DNA from: Pocillopora verrucosa
Lineage: Eukaryota; Cnidaria; Anthozoa; Scleractinia; Pocilloporidae
Assembly (NCBI RefSeq): GCF_036669915.1
Contig: NC_089323.1
Coordinates: 12,106,828-12,170,827, forward strand
Length of the DNA stretch: 64,000 bases
Direction of reading: 5' to 3'
Shown here: piece after piece, positions 46,195 to 56,989 of the stretch
Position numbering within the stretch: position 1 is the first letter of the stretch
Layout: every line of letters starts with the position of its first letter
Translations under genes and position numbers: made by a program
Notes under the pieces: model-generated
Told to the model about the DNA's origin: nothing
The model's database searches: none
Seen by the model: the letters and a program-made list of their open reading frames with translations, nothing else

Positions 46195-46385
46195 TGTTCT
46201 TGTACGTATGACTTCCAATGTGGCATTGGAGAGGAATGTTGTCGGGGAGTGTGTCCGTCAAACTGTGGTGTGAGCAGCGGAACTATTGCAGGTATTATCA
46301 TCAGCAATATTGTCTTCTTCGCCTTCGTCATTTGCACTGTATCCTACCTCTGCTGTGCTTCCTGCCCGAACCGGCCAAGTACTAA
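46195..46385 (+). pseudogene. Array member G: headless remnant with last Cys module and membrane segment
   Basis: It begins inside a module (CSCTYDFQCGIGEECCRGVC), then a degenerate membrane segment (GTIAGIIISNIVFFAFVI) and LCCASCP. The Pro-rich tail is deleted and the sequence jumps to the gene A-type end (CCGGCCAAGTACTAAGATG) in another frame. No start codon, signal peptide or promoter is present. The downstream flank is of A/B/C type (AAAGTAATTTTCCCGGAGTT). It corresponds to C in the duplicated block. Confidence 0.75.
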
Positions 46386-46389
46386 GATG

Positions 46390-47130
46390 TTTGAAGCAAG
46401 TCAACATGGAAACAACCGGCAACTAATTTATGTATGGCATATGTCATATATCCATGGTATGGCGCAAGTTTGCATAGAACAATTTTTTACATCGGAGTAG
46501 AATTAGAGAAAATTCACAATTGCCATCTCAAGGTTGAGGATCTTAGTGTAATGATGGCTTTTACGGTTAATGTTGACAATTTTGGCCTATTTACGGCTAT
46601 AAACAGTTAATACCTTTCCATTGTGGTCACCAGAAATTTTCCTTACGGTTAACTTTTCGTACGGCTAACGAGTAAAATTTGTCAATTTCTGAGCCAAATG
46701 GCTAATGTTTTTGGCCGTCTTACTGTTATCGGTTAACCCTATTGGATATTTCAAGATTCTTACTCAATTGTCGATTTCCAGTAGGTTACAATTGCGTGAC
46801 ATGCAAAGTAATTTTCCCGGAGTTTCATCCTTTTATTTGCTCTTTTCACGGATGCTTACGGAAGTACAGTTTTTTATTAATATTTTACGATAGAGTCAAG
46901 GCCTTCGTCTATGATGTTTCCAAATCACTGAATATGAATTATTCCAATAAATGTTAAATTTGGTTGAAATGGCTAAATAATTAGAAAATAATTGCATAAA
47001 CTTTATTCAAGATGAACTGATACAAGATTAATACGAGTCGCCATAATTAAAAAAAGATACATTTAGAATTTGATTAAATACAATTTTTCGAAGAGGGTTA
47101 TTTACGAGTGACTTTGTTTTTTCTTGAATA
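46390..47130. other. 3' flank of remnant G
   Basis: AT-rich with no supported gene. From about 46,920 it aligns with the region downstream of C (from about 28,925). Confidence 0.5.
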
Positions 47131-47545
47131 ACGTCAGGCTTGACAGATTTCCGGTGTCTTTAGGAACTTTGTTCAATATTTGGGCCTTCCTCAATATCAG
47201 CTTTGGCCTGAATTGAAAGGTACTGAACCATCCCCGTTAAGATATTATGTATATACACTTTTTTTGGTGGCTTAACATTTAATACTTGCGGGTAAATTGT
47301 GAGACTCATAGTATTTATTCGCGCCCCAAAGGCGCGAGTAAAGCTGCGAAGAAAATTGCGAATAGTGAGCAAGATGTCCGCTCGTATTAAATGTCAAACC
47401 ATTAAAAATTTGTTATATTATTCCACTACTATTTCAATTTTTAATATTTTGATCAAATATATCCTAAGGCCTTATCGGTGCATCTACGCGTAGCCGTACC
47501 CCCCCCCCCCAAGGGAAAACGGAAGGGGGGAAACGTCGACGAAAA
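47131..47545. repeat. Left duplicated block upstream of H (matches 29,641-30,050)
   Basis: Near-identical over about 400 bp with the region upstream of D: GACAGATTTCCGGTGTCTTT, CTGAACCATCCCCGTTAAGA, GCGCGAG, GATGTCCGCTCGTATT and CGTCGACGAAAACCTG. The match resumes at about 48,825 (30,045 in the D copy), so about 1.28 kb is inserted in the H copy. Confidence 0.8.
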
Positions 47546-47628
47546 CCTGACACCAATCGTGTTTTGTGAAAATATTATAAGAGTTTGTATGGGAATATTT
47601 ACTCTTAGGAGTAGATATAACAATACTT

Positions 47629-48190
47629 CACACTTTTACTGTGCATTGCTTGTTGTCTGACCGCTTACTTTGTTAAACCGCGGCCATTTTAGCGAGTTAA
47701 CCCTTTCTGAGTTTTCCTACTCCTAAGGCTACACACTCCATTTCCGAGAGCGAAAAACCCAATCTCAAAATGACAGGAAGATAATCTTCTCACAACTGGA
47801 GCTTGCGCCACCTGTACGCCAGTGATCGATCGCCTTCCTTCTCTAGAAGAAACCGGTCAATTAAATTAACGTGCCGCCGGTTAAAGCTTTCATAAAACAA
47901 TATTTCACTTTACTTTTACTGTGCATTGCTTGTTGTCTGACCGCTTACTTGGTTAAACCGCGGCCATTTTAGCAAGTTAACCATTTCTAAGTTTCCTACT
48001 CCTACGAGAAGGACAAGGCTACACACGCCATTTCCGAGAGCGAAAAACCCAATCTCAAAATGACAGGAAGATAATCTTCTCACAGCTGGAGCTTGGGCCA
48101 CCTGTACGCCAGTGATCGATCGCCTTCCTTCTCTATAAGAAACCGGTCACTATAATTATCGTGCCGCCGATTAAAGCTTTCATAAAACAC
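47629..48190 (+). repeat. Tandem duplication of a ~280-bp segment
   Basis: Two copies, 47,629-47,900 and 47,911-48,188, about 90% alike by eye. Both contain TTACTGTGCATTGCTTGTTG, AACCGCGGCCATTTTAGC, CATTTCCGAGAGCGAAAAAC, CCAGTGATCGATCGCC and TTAAAGCTTTCATAAAAC. The second copy has a short insertion (GAGAAGGACA). It lies in the 1.28-kb segment absent from the D copy. Confidence 0.85.
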
Positions 48191-49140
48191 CAGGTGCAGT
48201 AGCTCAATGGATTTGGGCCAAGAGGATTGTCCGCCTCTTTGCATGCAAACGGTGCTGCGCAACTATTAAATTAAAGCTAGCTTAAAGCTATTTGTTTCTT
48301 GCAGCCATTCTTTCGATTGAGAAAAGAGTACGACTTAACTATCTCCTTGTGAAATCTATGAAAACCTTGAGATTTTGCGGCAAATGATGCAACGTTCTTC
48401 GACGACTGTGGCACTGTTTACAAATACAAGCAGAAACCGCTTGGACGTTGAAATCTAGTTTCGAAAACGCGATGCGAATCGAACATCGTCCTCTTCTCGC
48501 TCTATACGTCCTATACCAAAAATCGCTCATAATCTTTTTCTGCATCGTTAATTAAAGCAAAGTATACATTTGAACAGGGACAGTAAAATGTGAATTTATC
48601 CGAATTATGCATGGAAAATGAATTCTTTTCAGTGTTGTTGTGAATCTCGATTACCTTTGGCTTATTCTATTTTGCGAAACGAAACGAAACCAAGCGAAAC
48701 TAAAAGAATGATGGGGTATATTATCTAATATTTAAAGATAACTTTCACAACAATTTTGGAATAAACGTTTAGGAGGATTTTTAATTTTTTGACATATATT
48801 TTGCGAAATCGACCATTTTCATCTTGCGTTGACAATGTGACATCTTTTATGTTACGAAAATAAATTTAAATATTTCAAATTAGTAAATTACCAAAGCCGT
48901 TGTATGACACGAGAATGGCTTCATCGTTACCGCTCAGTGATTATAGTCCATTTTGCAAAATAGTAATTGCTCTAAACTTGCTACTTTGCAAATTGATTTT
49001 ATATGGATAGTGAGAGAGGAGGTGACCAAGATCTATGGGAATATACTATAATTTAAAGTTTAAACGTATTTTTGGGACCTGAAAAGAAAGATATTATTGT
49101 GGGGTGAAAAGACAAAACAAAACAAAAATGCAAACTTCCG
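48190..49140. other. Spacer and distal upstream region of H
   Basis: No gene. 48,661-48,780 matches 40,950-41,100 (3' of E); 48,825 onward matches the region upstream of D (TTGTATGACACGAGAATGGC, GGTGACCAAGATCTATGGGA). Confidence 0.55.
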
Positions 49141-49275
49141 AGAGCGCTCGGTGCGGCCAGTTTGTTGTCCCGTAGGCCAGGTTGTGTGCCCTGTTCTACG
49201 GTGTAACCCCGTGGCATCTCATGACCTTATTTGGTAAATGTTATGAAATTTCTCCTCGTCCCCTTCCCCTTCCCC
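49141..49275 (+). promoter_or_regulatory. Conserved upstream block of gene H
   Basis: GCTCGGTGCGGCCAGTTTGT, TAGGCCAGGTTG, GTTCTACGGTGTAA, GGTAAATGTTATGAAATTTC and CTCCTCGTCCCCTTCC, closest to D. The TATA core is TATGAAA here. Confidence 0.5.
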
Positions 49276-49332
49276 CCCTCGCTATCAATGTCACATCAAT
49301 TAACACACGCCATTGAAATTGTGAGGAAGACC

Positions 49333-50088
49333 ATGGCTTCTAAGGAATTTTTATGCTTTCTTTTCGTCTGTTTCTTTACCTTGGGAAGTGCTACCTACTG
49401 TACCTTCAAAAGCGATTGTTCCTATGGTGAGTCCTGTTGTACAGATGGAGTCTGTAGAGAGAAATGTTCCTACTGTTCGTACAACAGCGAGTGTGGGACG
49501 AACGAACAATGCTGTGATAACAAATGCATCAGCATTTTCTCCACTTGTTCCTGTTCGTCCACCTTCGATTGTGGCATTGATGAGCAGTGCTGTAGTAGCA
49601 CATGCATCAGTAGTTCGTCTTCTTGTTCCTGCACGTACGACTCCGATTGTGACATTGGAGAGGATTGTTGTGGGGGAGTTTGTTCATCACACTGTGGTTG
49701 GAGCGGTGGAGCTATTGCAGGCTCTATTATCGGCACAATTATTTTCTTCGCAATCATCATTTCCATTGTGTCCTGTCTCTGCTGTGCTTGTTGCCCCTAT
49801 TACCGCTATCGTACACCCGGTACTGTGATCGTCACCGGCCAACAGCCACAACAGATCGTCTCAACCCATACACACATGTAGACGCAACAAGTACATCCTC
49901 CTCCGCCGGTGAACTACTATCAGCCTCCTCCAGCTGGTTACAACCCGCCTCCTCAAGGCTTTAATCAGGCTCCTCCGCCTTACCCGAGCTATCCACCGCC
50001 ACCAAACCAATATCCTCCACCGCCGGGACAAGCTCAAGCGGCGCCGATGCCGGCTGCAATAAACGCTGCACAACCGCACAAGTTCTAA
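49333..50088 (+). pseudogene. Array member H: paralogue of D with premature stop after the membrane segment
   Basis: ATG 49333, chosen by homology with D. Signal peptide, four modules (SDCSYGESCCTDGVC, SECGTNEQCCDNKC, FDCGIDEQCCSSTC, SDCDIGEDCCGGVC), membrane segment GAIAGSIIGTIIFFAIIISI and CLCCACC are all intact. After HTHM the codon is TAG (49,879) where D has TCT, a two-base difference. The frame then remains open to TAA 50,086, including PPPY, so 68 tail codons are lost. The shortened protein (182 aa) would keep the ectodomain and membrane anchor without WW-binding motifs. It could be a young pseudogene or a decoy form. Confidence 0.8.
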
Positions 50089-50842
50089 TAAAAGTAACCT
50101 GCGAGGTAACCTTCTGTTCAATTTTTACTTACATAAATATAAACGTAGTCAAGTTACTGAATGTTATGTTAGTATTTTTTGTAGGGATAGTTTCAAACGT
50201 CTTAATTAAGGAGTAAGTGAAGTATAGAATGATCTGTACGTTGTATATTTCCACTTTTCTTTCGTCGTTCAAACAAAAACAAAAAGTAGACAGATTTCAT
50301 GCGGAGATTGATGAGTCCGGTTATTTGCATAAATATTCCAGAATGAATATTGTATTCTTAGAAATATAGTTTTACATAACTGTCATATTTAACCTAGTCT
50401 ATGTTTCCATCGATAGTTTTCAATCTATTTTTCGCTTACGAAATTTTCAAGATTGTGAATGTCTATCGTGTCGTATAGCAGTGAAATTGATAATCTGGGT
50501 AAACGAATTACACATGTTAATTTTTTTTCCATTGGCTAGGTTGTTGTTATTTCATTTAAGCTGCTACCTTATTTATAGACGTTAGAAATCTGATTCCGTT
50601 TTAGCGAGATTTTTTGCTTTTTCATTTTCTACTTTTAGCTGATCGAATCTTCAGCAGATCCTTCGATAGCATATGCTATGTCGATGTCGAGCAGTATTTA
50701 TTTATTTATGTGTGTTGTCGCAGTGTTTTTTGAATAATATATTTTTGTTAATCAGCTGCCGTGTGCAAAGTTCAGTTTGATATGCAGGTGACCGGTGACG
50801 TAAGACAGCAGTCACCATGTGCTTTTTACCAACTAAACTTTA

Positions 50843-51454
50843 TGCACCAGTCAATGTAAACTCCCGCACCCCCCCGGCCGGGACATAGCAAGGCATTTGC
50901 AGGGAATTTTCCGTTATTTGACAAGCGAAAGGGCCGTAGGTATCGGGGACTTTGACCTCTTTTGCACGTCATCCAAGAACAGCGGGGGAGTGGACCGGGG
51001 TATTTTCCACCGAGGTGGACTGAGTCAAGAATTGCTAGTCCGGCGAGATGCCGGCTTTTGAAGAATGTAAGAGTCGTTTTATCTCAATCACCTTATATCT
51101 TTGGCTGAGTATGCCATCCGTCCTTAAGGTCGTTTGTTGTTTTGTGAACAAAAATCTTTTGTCAGGTTAACTTAATTTATTCTGAGAATCACTTGACCGA
51201 TCAAGCATGTCATCATTTGAAAAGCATTGTCTGCGGTGATGTGTGTTACTTGACAAATAAAGTTTAAATCATTTACATTAGCCTGTGTCTTCCACTCAAC
51301 AAGAGAGGGGGATGTGAGCGGGGTCGTTAGCTTCAATTAGAGGAAAAACCTGACCTTGGGGTGCGGGGCATTCTGCAACTTTAGAAGTGAGCGCTTGTCA
51401 AATGCACTGCTATGTCTCGGCCGGGGGGTGCGGGGGTTTACATTGACTGGTGCA
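50843..51454. mobile_element. Harbinger-like non-autonomous DNA transposon
   Basis: The 612-bp insert has terminal inverted repeats of about 45 bp: TGCACCAGTCAATGTAAAC then CTCCCGCACC at the left, mirrored by GGTGCGGGGGTTTACATTGA then CTGGTGCA at the right. It is flanked by TTA on each side (50840-50842 and 51455-51457), the 3-bp target of PIF/Harbinger. The D copy lacks it (TTTATAGCTCTGACGC at 32,108). The interior has no transposase. Confidence 0.8.
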
Positions 51455-51662
51455 TTATTGCCGAGGGAAATACAAAGCTCTGACGCAGTCAACAAAATAT
51501 CGTAACAACCAGTTCGCAATTGAATATTATTTCGGATATTCCGAACATTTTTGTGTGCTTGTAAACGTGACGGAAATTTAATCTGAGCGATTTATTGAGA
51601 AGTTAGGGGAAAAAAAGCAGTAAAAAAAAGCAGAAAAAAAAAAACTGAGTAGCTCTAGAGGA

Positions 51663-51976
51663 TCGAAAATTGTGAATCAATTAGTTCTTGTTCAAGTTTT
51701 TCTAGTGAAGCCAGTTGTGTGGGTGTTTCATCAACATACATATTATTCACAACAGCCTGACATGGTAATAGTTCTCCTTTTATGACATGTCTTGCATATA
51801 TATTCCTTACCATCAAATGATTGTTGAATATTGAAAAATGTTTGGAAGGCGTAATTGTTGTTTATGCACCTCATTACTGATTTTTTTATAAAGTATTCGA
51901 TTACAGAGAGTACATATGAAATAAGGGCCTTCTCTTAAATTTTCTTCTTAAACTTTTTAATACATTATTCAATAGA
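51663..51976 (-). pseudogene. Helitron-like polyprotein fragment, copy 2, DUF6570-like part
   Basis: Aligns with 32,277-32,507 plus 37,257-37,365: the same truncation point (GATCGAAAATTGTGAATCAA), the same uninterrupted CTCATTACTGATTTTTTTAT junction, and GAGAGTACATATGAAATAAG. Decayed by indels. It is interrupted after about 51,976 and resumes near 55,737. Confidence 0.65.
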
Positions 51977-53494
51977 GCAACTCTAGCTTCTTGAGTGCTC
52001 TCCAAACTTCCCAAGTGCTTCATATCTCGATGAACGCACAGCTGATGTATGAACCAATTGTTTTATAACATTTTCAACCCGAAGGAAAATTTTTTTCTTG
52101 AGGGATTTGTCTGCTGACGTCATGAGTGTGCACAATAGGAATATGAAGCACCCCTTGCGAACTGAATTCCCAGTTTTCTGGGAATTTCTGGGCATTTCTG
52201 GGAATTCCTAGGAATTCCTAGGAATTCTCAAAAATTCCCAACTATGCAAATTAACTCTGATTTAAAAAGCTTGGAATTACTGGAAATTTCTGGGAAAAGA
52301 AGACTTCAGTTTTGTGAGGACTTGGAATCCCTAGGAATTCCTAGGAATTCTCAGCTTTACAAACTACCTATAATTTAAGAAGTGTGGAACTCTTGGGAAT
52401 TTCTGGGAATTGAATTTGAGGCAATTTTAATACCCTGAGGTCCACATAAATTCTAAGAAATTCTCAATACCTTGAATGTGAAGGTTTAAAGAAAAAGAGT
52501 AATTTCAGAGGCTTAAAACTTTGGCTCAATAAAAGGTATGCTATACAAAACTTACCAAGAGATATACATACATGTACATGTTTATAACTTAAAGATCATG
52601 AAATTTATTACTCAAACTAAGTTTTAGTAAATCTTTACATTAATATGGATTTTCTCATGAACCAGCTGTCAGTTATGTTAAATGGAAATTTCCAACTTCC
52701 ACAATAATTAACAATAATTACATTGTTATCTTACTTCCCTAACCTACATTACAGGTTGCCTTTGTTAGAAAACCTTGGAACAGTCAAGCTCAGTTGCCTC
52801 AAACGCTGTCAGAGACTTTTTGTTGACAATACTTTTAGTAGAAATTTCATGCCTTAGACAAACAAATTCAACATGTAATTAATCTTTCTTTTTTCATGAT
52901 TGTTGTTGCTGCTTTTTTTCAGTTTTTTGCTCTATTTTCATGACTAATTGCTGTAATTTGTTTTGCTGTTTTTATTCTTACAAAACATTTTTGTAAGAGT
53001 TCCAATACTTGTGGATCATCCACACACTTTGCAAACATTTGGCATGCAGACAAGACAGAGGTAGTCAATGTACCCTTTGAGGAAAAACACCTTTTATATG
53101 ACGTCTTCAATTTACTTTATTTGAAACTCTGATCTGAAAATATTTGTCAACAAGACTTGTTAGTAGTGAGAAGTACCAACCAAGTTTCCTTTCATAACTT
53201 AATTTCTTAAATGTCCCAATCACTGGATCTCCCAAAAAAATATTACATCTTTTTATTTTTGGTGCAAATTACAAGTCCTTCTTTATATAAAAATGAAAAG
53301 TGCTAGTCACACTTCAGTAATAACAGCTCTTAAGTTTACTTGTTGTTCTTCTCTGTCTGTCAGCTATCAACAAAATTGTTTTATACTTCGGGCAGTGCAT
53401 AACTATTTGTAGACCAGAGTTCCAACGCACCTCTGTAATCGCATATAGCTACTCCTGTCTCTTGTACAAATGTTTCTCCTTTGTAAGACGCACT

Positions 53495-53967
53495 CTACTC
53501 TGTTGTCAATACTTCTTTAAGTTCAGTGGAAACGACTGACTGAGGAATCGAGATGGCGGTGTTGGAACGTGTTGCTGAACGCTTGCTACGGTCAAGCTTT
53601 GTAGATTTAGGTACTGGTACACTGGGATCATCTATGTATCTCTTACACTTCCGAATGTGGTATCCTTCTTTTATAAATATGAGGGTAAAAGACGATTTGT
53701 AGTCGCATTCAAAACTGTGATTGGCTTGTGTTATTTCTCACCTTTGCCATTAACACAACTCAAGAGAGTTTCGAGTCTTTGTTTCCTCGACAACTTTCGG
53801 TCACAAATCGTGCATTTGTAATACGATCGATTCTTGTCGATTATTTCTACATAGAGTGAGCTCACATCATTATTTATATCACCAAGGTATCCATCGTCTA
53901 GAAGCAGAGAACCGGTCGAAGAAGTCAGATTAAGGTTGTGCGCTTCTCTTAAAAATGCAATCGGCAA
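53495..53967 (-). CDS. Two-exon small C2HC zinc-finger-like protein inside the palindromic element (131 aa)
   Basis: Exon 1 is 53,967-53,742 (ATG to a GTGAGA donor) and exon 2 is 53,664-53,495 (AAGAAG acceptor, stop TAG), joined in phase. The product contains YKCTICDRKLSRKQRLETLL followed, across the splice, by NGKGYHIRKCKRY: a C-x2-C ... H-x3-C arrangement like a zinc finger. A Ser/Thr/Lys-rich C-terminus follows. Divergent from the + gene at 54,109-54,854 with only about 140 bp between. Family not recognised. The splice fit and the restored finger are the main evidence. Confidence 0.5.
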
Positions 53968-54129
53968 GCCAGCGGATTCTCTTTGCTAGCCAATGACAAG
54001 TCCTAAACGATCCACGTGATCATGCCCGTGATCGGAAACAAAGAAGACTCCATTTGGCGCTCATCTTTGAATGTACTTTTCATCGGTTGATCGTTTTTCT
54101 CAACTGTTTTGCTTAATATAACATTTCTA

Positions 54130-54854
54130 AAGATATCTTTTATTGTGTTTCAATGGGAAAACGAGAATAGCGTGAGTGTTGTAAAAGAGAAGAAAGTCGT
54201 TGGCGCCGTGGAGTTAAAAGAAGGGACAACAGTTGACATATGGACCGGTACAAACAAGGGTCGAGTGGCCATCTGTAAAGCCACGATTTTGAAAGTTTGT
54301 GGTGAGTAAAAATTGCGATATTCGTTGTGATCAAAATCTTATAAAAGAATAGATGTAGTGGGTTGAATTAAGCTTACATAACGCTCGGCGCAACTGAAAC
54401 TAGAATAATTCTGAGAATCGAATCGGTCACTTGCATGCCGCAGTTTCTTAAGCTTATGCTTTACAATGAAATAAACCTATCAGTAAGGTTTCAAGATTCC
54501 TCTAGTCACGTTTGGGAACATTCAAGATTCATAATAGGAACTGTTATTAAACAAACCTTAGTACATAAAGAAGCCCTCCTTGGTAAAAACAAAATAATGT
54601 ATTCAGCCCTTTTTTAGTAAAATCCATGAGAGAGATGTACTAACTCCAATATAAAAGTCACTCAATATAACAGAGATTTCTCAATTTGAGAATCCAATGA
54701 ATGCCCTTTTCCTCATAGCCATCTTAAAAGCCTGGTCTGAGCTTTAAACATACATATTTTAATATATTGTTTTTTTTCAAATTCAGATGTCAAGGAATCC
54801 AGATACAAAATGGTCAAGGTTCTTGTTGACAACCTCATTCAAGGCCAACTCATT
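54130..54854 (+). CDS. Partial spliced gene, BEN-protein-like N-terminal segment
   Basis: One exon ends at 54,301 (GTTTGTG, then GTGAGT) and reads FQWENENSVSVVKEKKVVG, then ELKEGTTVDIWTG and KATILKVCG. The next exon, 54,787-54,854, continues in phase with DVKESRYKMVKVLVDNLIQG and ends at another GTGAGT donor. The W.. .ENSVSVV...G..V.....ATIL pattern resembles the strand-rich N-terminal segment often found in cnidarian BEN-domain proteins; this is tentative. No in-frame ATG is visible in the first exon, so the true first exon and the 3' part are not identified. Confidence 0.4.
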
Positions 54855-55736
54855 GTGAGTCCAGGAAAAAAATACAAACAGTACAAACAGCAGCTAAGTT
54901 TGCAGTTTAGGATAACTTCATTCTAATTTATTGTTACAGTTACAACAAGATTTTAATCAAAAAATCAATTTTATTTGTCTGTAATTAGCCCCTTCACTCC
55001 CAAGAATATAACTATATAAATATAACTTAAGATATTGTATTTTATGGAAAAGAATCAACAGATTTTATTCACAATTTGTGTCAAACCAAATTTAATGATT
55101 GATTAGAACTATTTTATATGAATAGCTGTAATTGAGGATTAATCCGTATGAAGTTTTCAAGAAAAGAAAAATTCCATCCTAATATTACCACACATTGATG
55201 TTAATAATTAATCAAAAATATTTTACATGTAAGCCTTAATTAAGCTTCTAAATAAATTTCATTGAATACTTGAATTTTAGCTGGGTTTTTTTAATTTAAA
55301 GTATTTACTTTATATCATTAGCCTCAAATTTTTGCTTAAAATTCCCAGTAATTCTTAAACATTCCTAAAAATTCCCAAAAATTCCCAGAAATTCCTAGGA
55401 ATTTTTTAGATTTACAGCTTTTCAGGGAAAGTCATTGGTTCTCTGAGTTGGAATTCCTAGGAATTCCTAGGAATTCCAAGTCCTGTTGGCTATAAACTTG
55501 GAATTTCTGGGAATTTCTGGGAATTTCTAGGAATTTCTAGGTTTTTAGAACCAGAGTTGTTATGGTTGGGAATTCCTAGGAATTCCTAGGAATTCCCAGT
55601 CCGAATTTACCGTGAAAATTCACACCTTTATTCCTAGGAATTCCTAGGATTTTCCTAGGAATTCCTAGGAATTCCAAAAGCCATTTCGCAAGGGACACTC
55701 GCGCAATTGAATTTGATAAGACAAATTTACTAGCTA

Positions 55737-56961
55737 TGTTATAATTTGAATTGCCTCTAGAAGTTTGTTTACACCACTGATGTGTTTTGTGTGTTTTATT
55801 TCAGGTGAATTACCATCTTCATGTCAGAAGTGAAAACAGTCTCACTATGGTATTTTGTTGATAAATACAAACTGCACAGTAACTTGAAATGCACATTAAA
55901 AATTCTGTTTTCCCATTGTTCCTTAAAATCAAGGTCTTTAAAGATATCCTGCTTTTAGGTAATTCATTTAATTTTCTGCGACTTAGTTTATCAACATCTA
56001 TGTTTATCTTAATGCCAAAAATTATAACACTGTTACGAATATAAATAGATGTTGAATAATGTTCACTTTGCATTGCATTATTAAGCCGAGTTCCATTTTG
56101 AATAATTGCATCTAAAGTATTTGAGTTCCAGTAACCACAAGGTGAAATGATTGAGTAACATATAGAATAAAGAGCTATTTCAAAGCAGTGGTGGTTTTTG
56201 ATGGTGTATTTAATACATCTTTTACACTGTTGTTCGCTGTTATGTCATTTTTTGTAATTTGTAAACCTTTCAGTTCATACACATCAGTTACTCCGTATAA
56301 ACTTTGAAAGTATGGCACTAAGTTGTCTGCAGATGATATATCTAATAGTATACATGTCCCTTTAGTATGACCCTTTAGTATGACTCTTACCATAAATATC
56401 TCTAGCATGAGTCAAACACTTTAAAATGGTGATTGTCAGCACAGTAAACAATACTGACAGCAATACAACCAACTGTTAAAATAAGCAACCTGTATTGTTC
56501 TGATATTAGTTACTCAAAAGCTCTTTTCAGGCTCAGTATTGATATTCCTTAATAGAAGTCTCACCATGGACATTAACAGTGTAACTTGCACTGTATTCTA
56601 GCTGGTAATTTCCCTGCAATACTGTAAGCATTGTTGGTAATTCTGTAAGCAGTAAGAATGATTGTCTTGCTTAAGTTTTGACAAACTGCTGTATAGTTGA
56701 TTGCCAATATGCACTATTTGTTTCAAGTCACCAGGGTTACTTATTCCTTTCATATTGTGGTATATTAAAGCACATAAACTCATTGCAACAAATTTTTGTC
56801 TTGCATTTTGTCAAAATACAACATCCCCTTTTTTATGTGGATCTTTTATTGTTTTATTGGGATCAACATGCTGCATGGCAGGACCAGGGTTTTCCTCCAC
56901 ATCATTACAAAGCTTGTACTTTGTATAATTGCCTCTATGAGTTAGACTCTTGTACTCACTA
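55737..56961 (-). pseudogene. Helitron-like polyprotein fragment, copy 2: 2A peptide and protease-like domain
   Basis: Collinear with 37,776-38,945 of copy 1: GGTGAATTACCATCTTCATG, AACACATAAACTC, and the 2A region. On the minus strand it encodes DVEENPGP (56,903-56,880) and, in a shifted frame, AMSLCALIYHNMKGISNPGD. Frameshifted near the 2A/protease boundary. Homology ends near 56,961, before the basic N-terminal region seen in copy 1. Confidence 0.6.
56880..56903 (-). other. 2A-like ribosome-skipping motif, copy 2
   Basis: Encodes DVEENPGP preceded by LCN, as in copy 1 (38,867-38,890). Confidence 0.8.
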
Positions 56962-56989
56962 TTCAACTATTCCAAGGTCCAATTGAAAA

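Larger units (their letters stand above)
52152..55694. mobile_element. DNA element with palindromic GGAATTCCTAGG arrays, inserted in copy 2
   Basis: The ends carry the inverted 10-mer CCCTTGCGAA (52,153) and TTCGCAAGGG (about 55,685-55,694). Inside each end are arrays of GGAATTCCTAGG-type palindromes: 52,190-52,230, 52,325-52,355 and about 55,435-55,680. They are mirrored by GGGAATTTCTGG units. The body contains two divergent spliced ORFs, listed separately. Sequence 51,977-52,151 and 55,695-55,736 is also absent from copy 1, so exact limits and target duplication are uncertain. No known transposase was recognised. Confidence 0.55.

Noticed and set aside
48181..48250. tRNA-like sequence near 48.2 kb (AGTAGCTCAATGG)
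   Set aside because: An A-box-like phrase without a B box or cloverleaf pairing.
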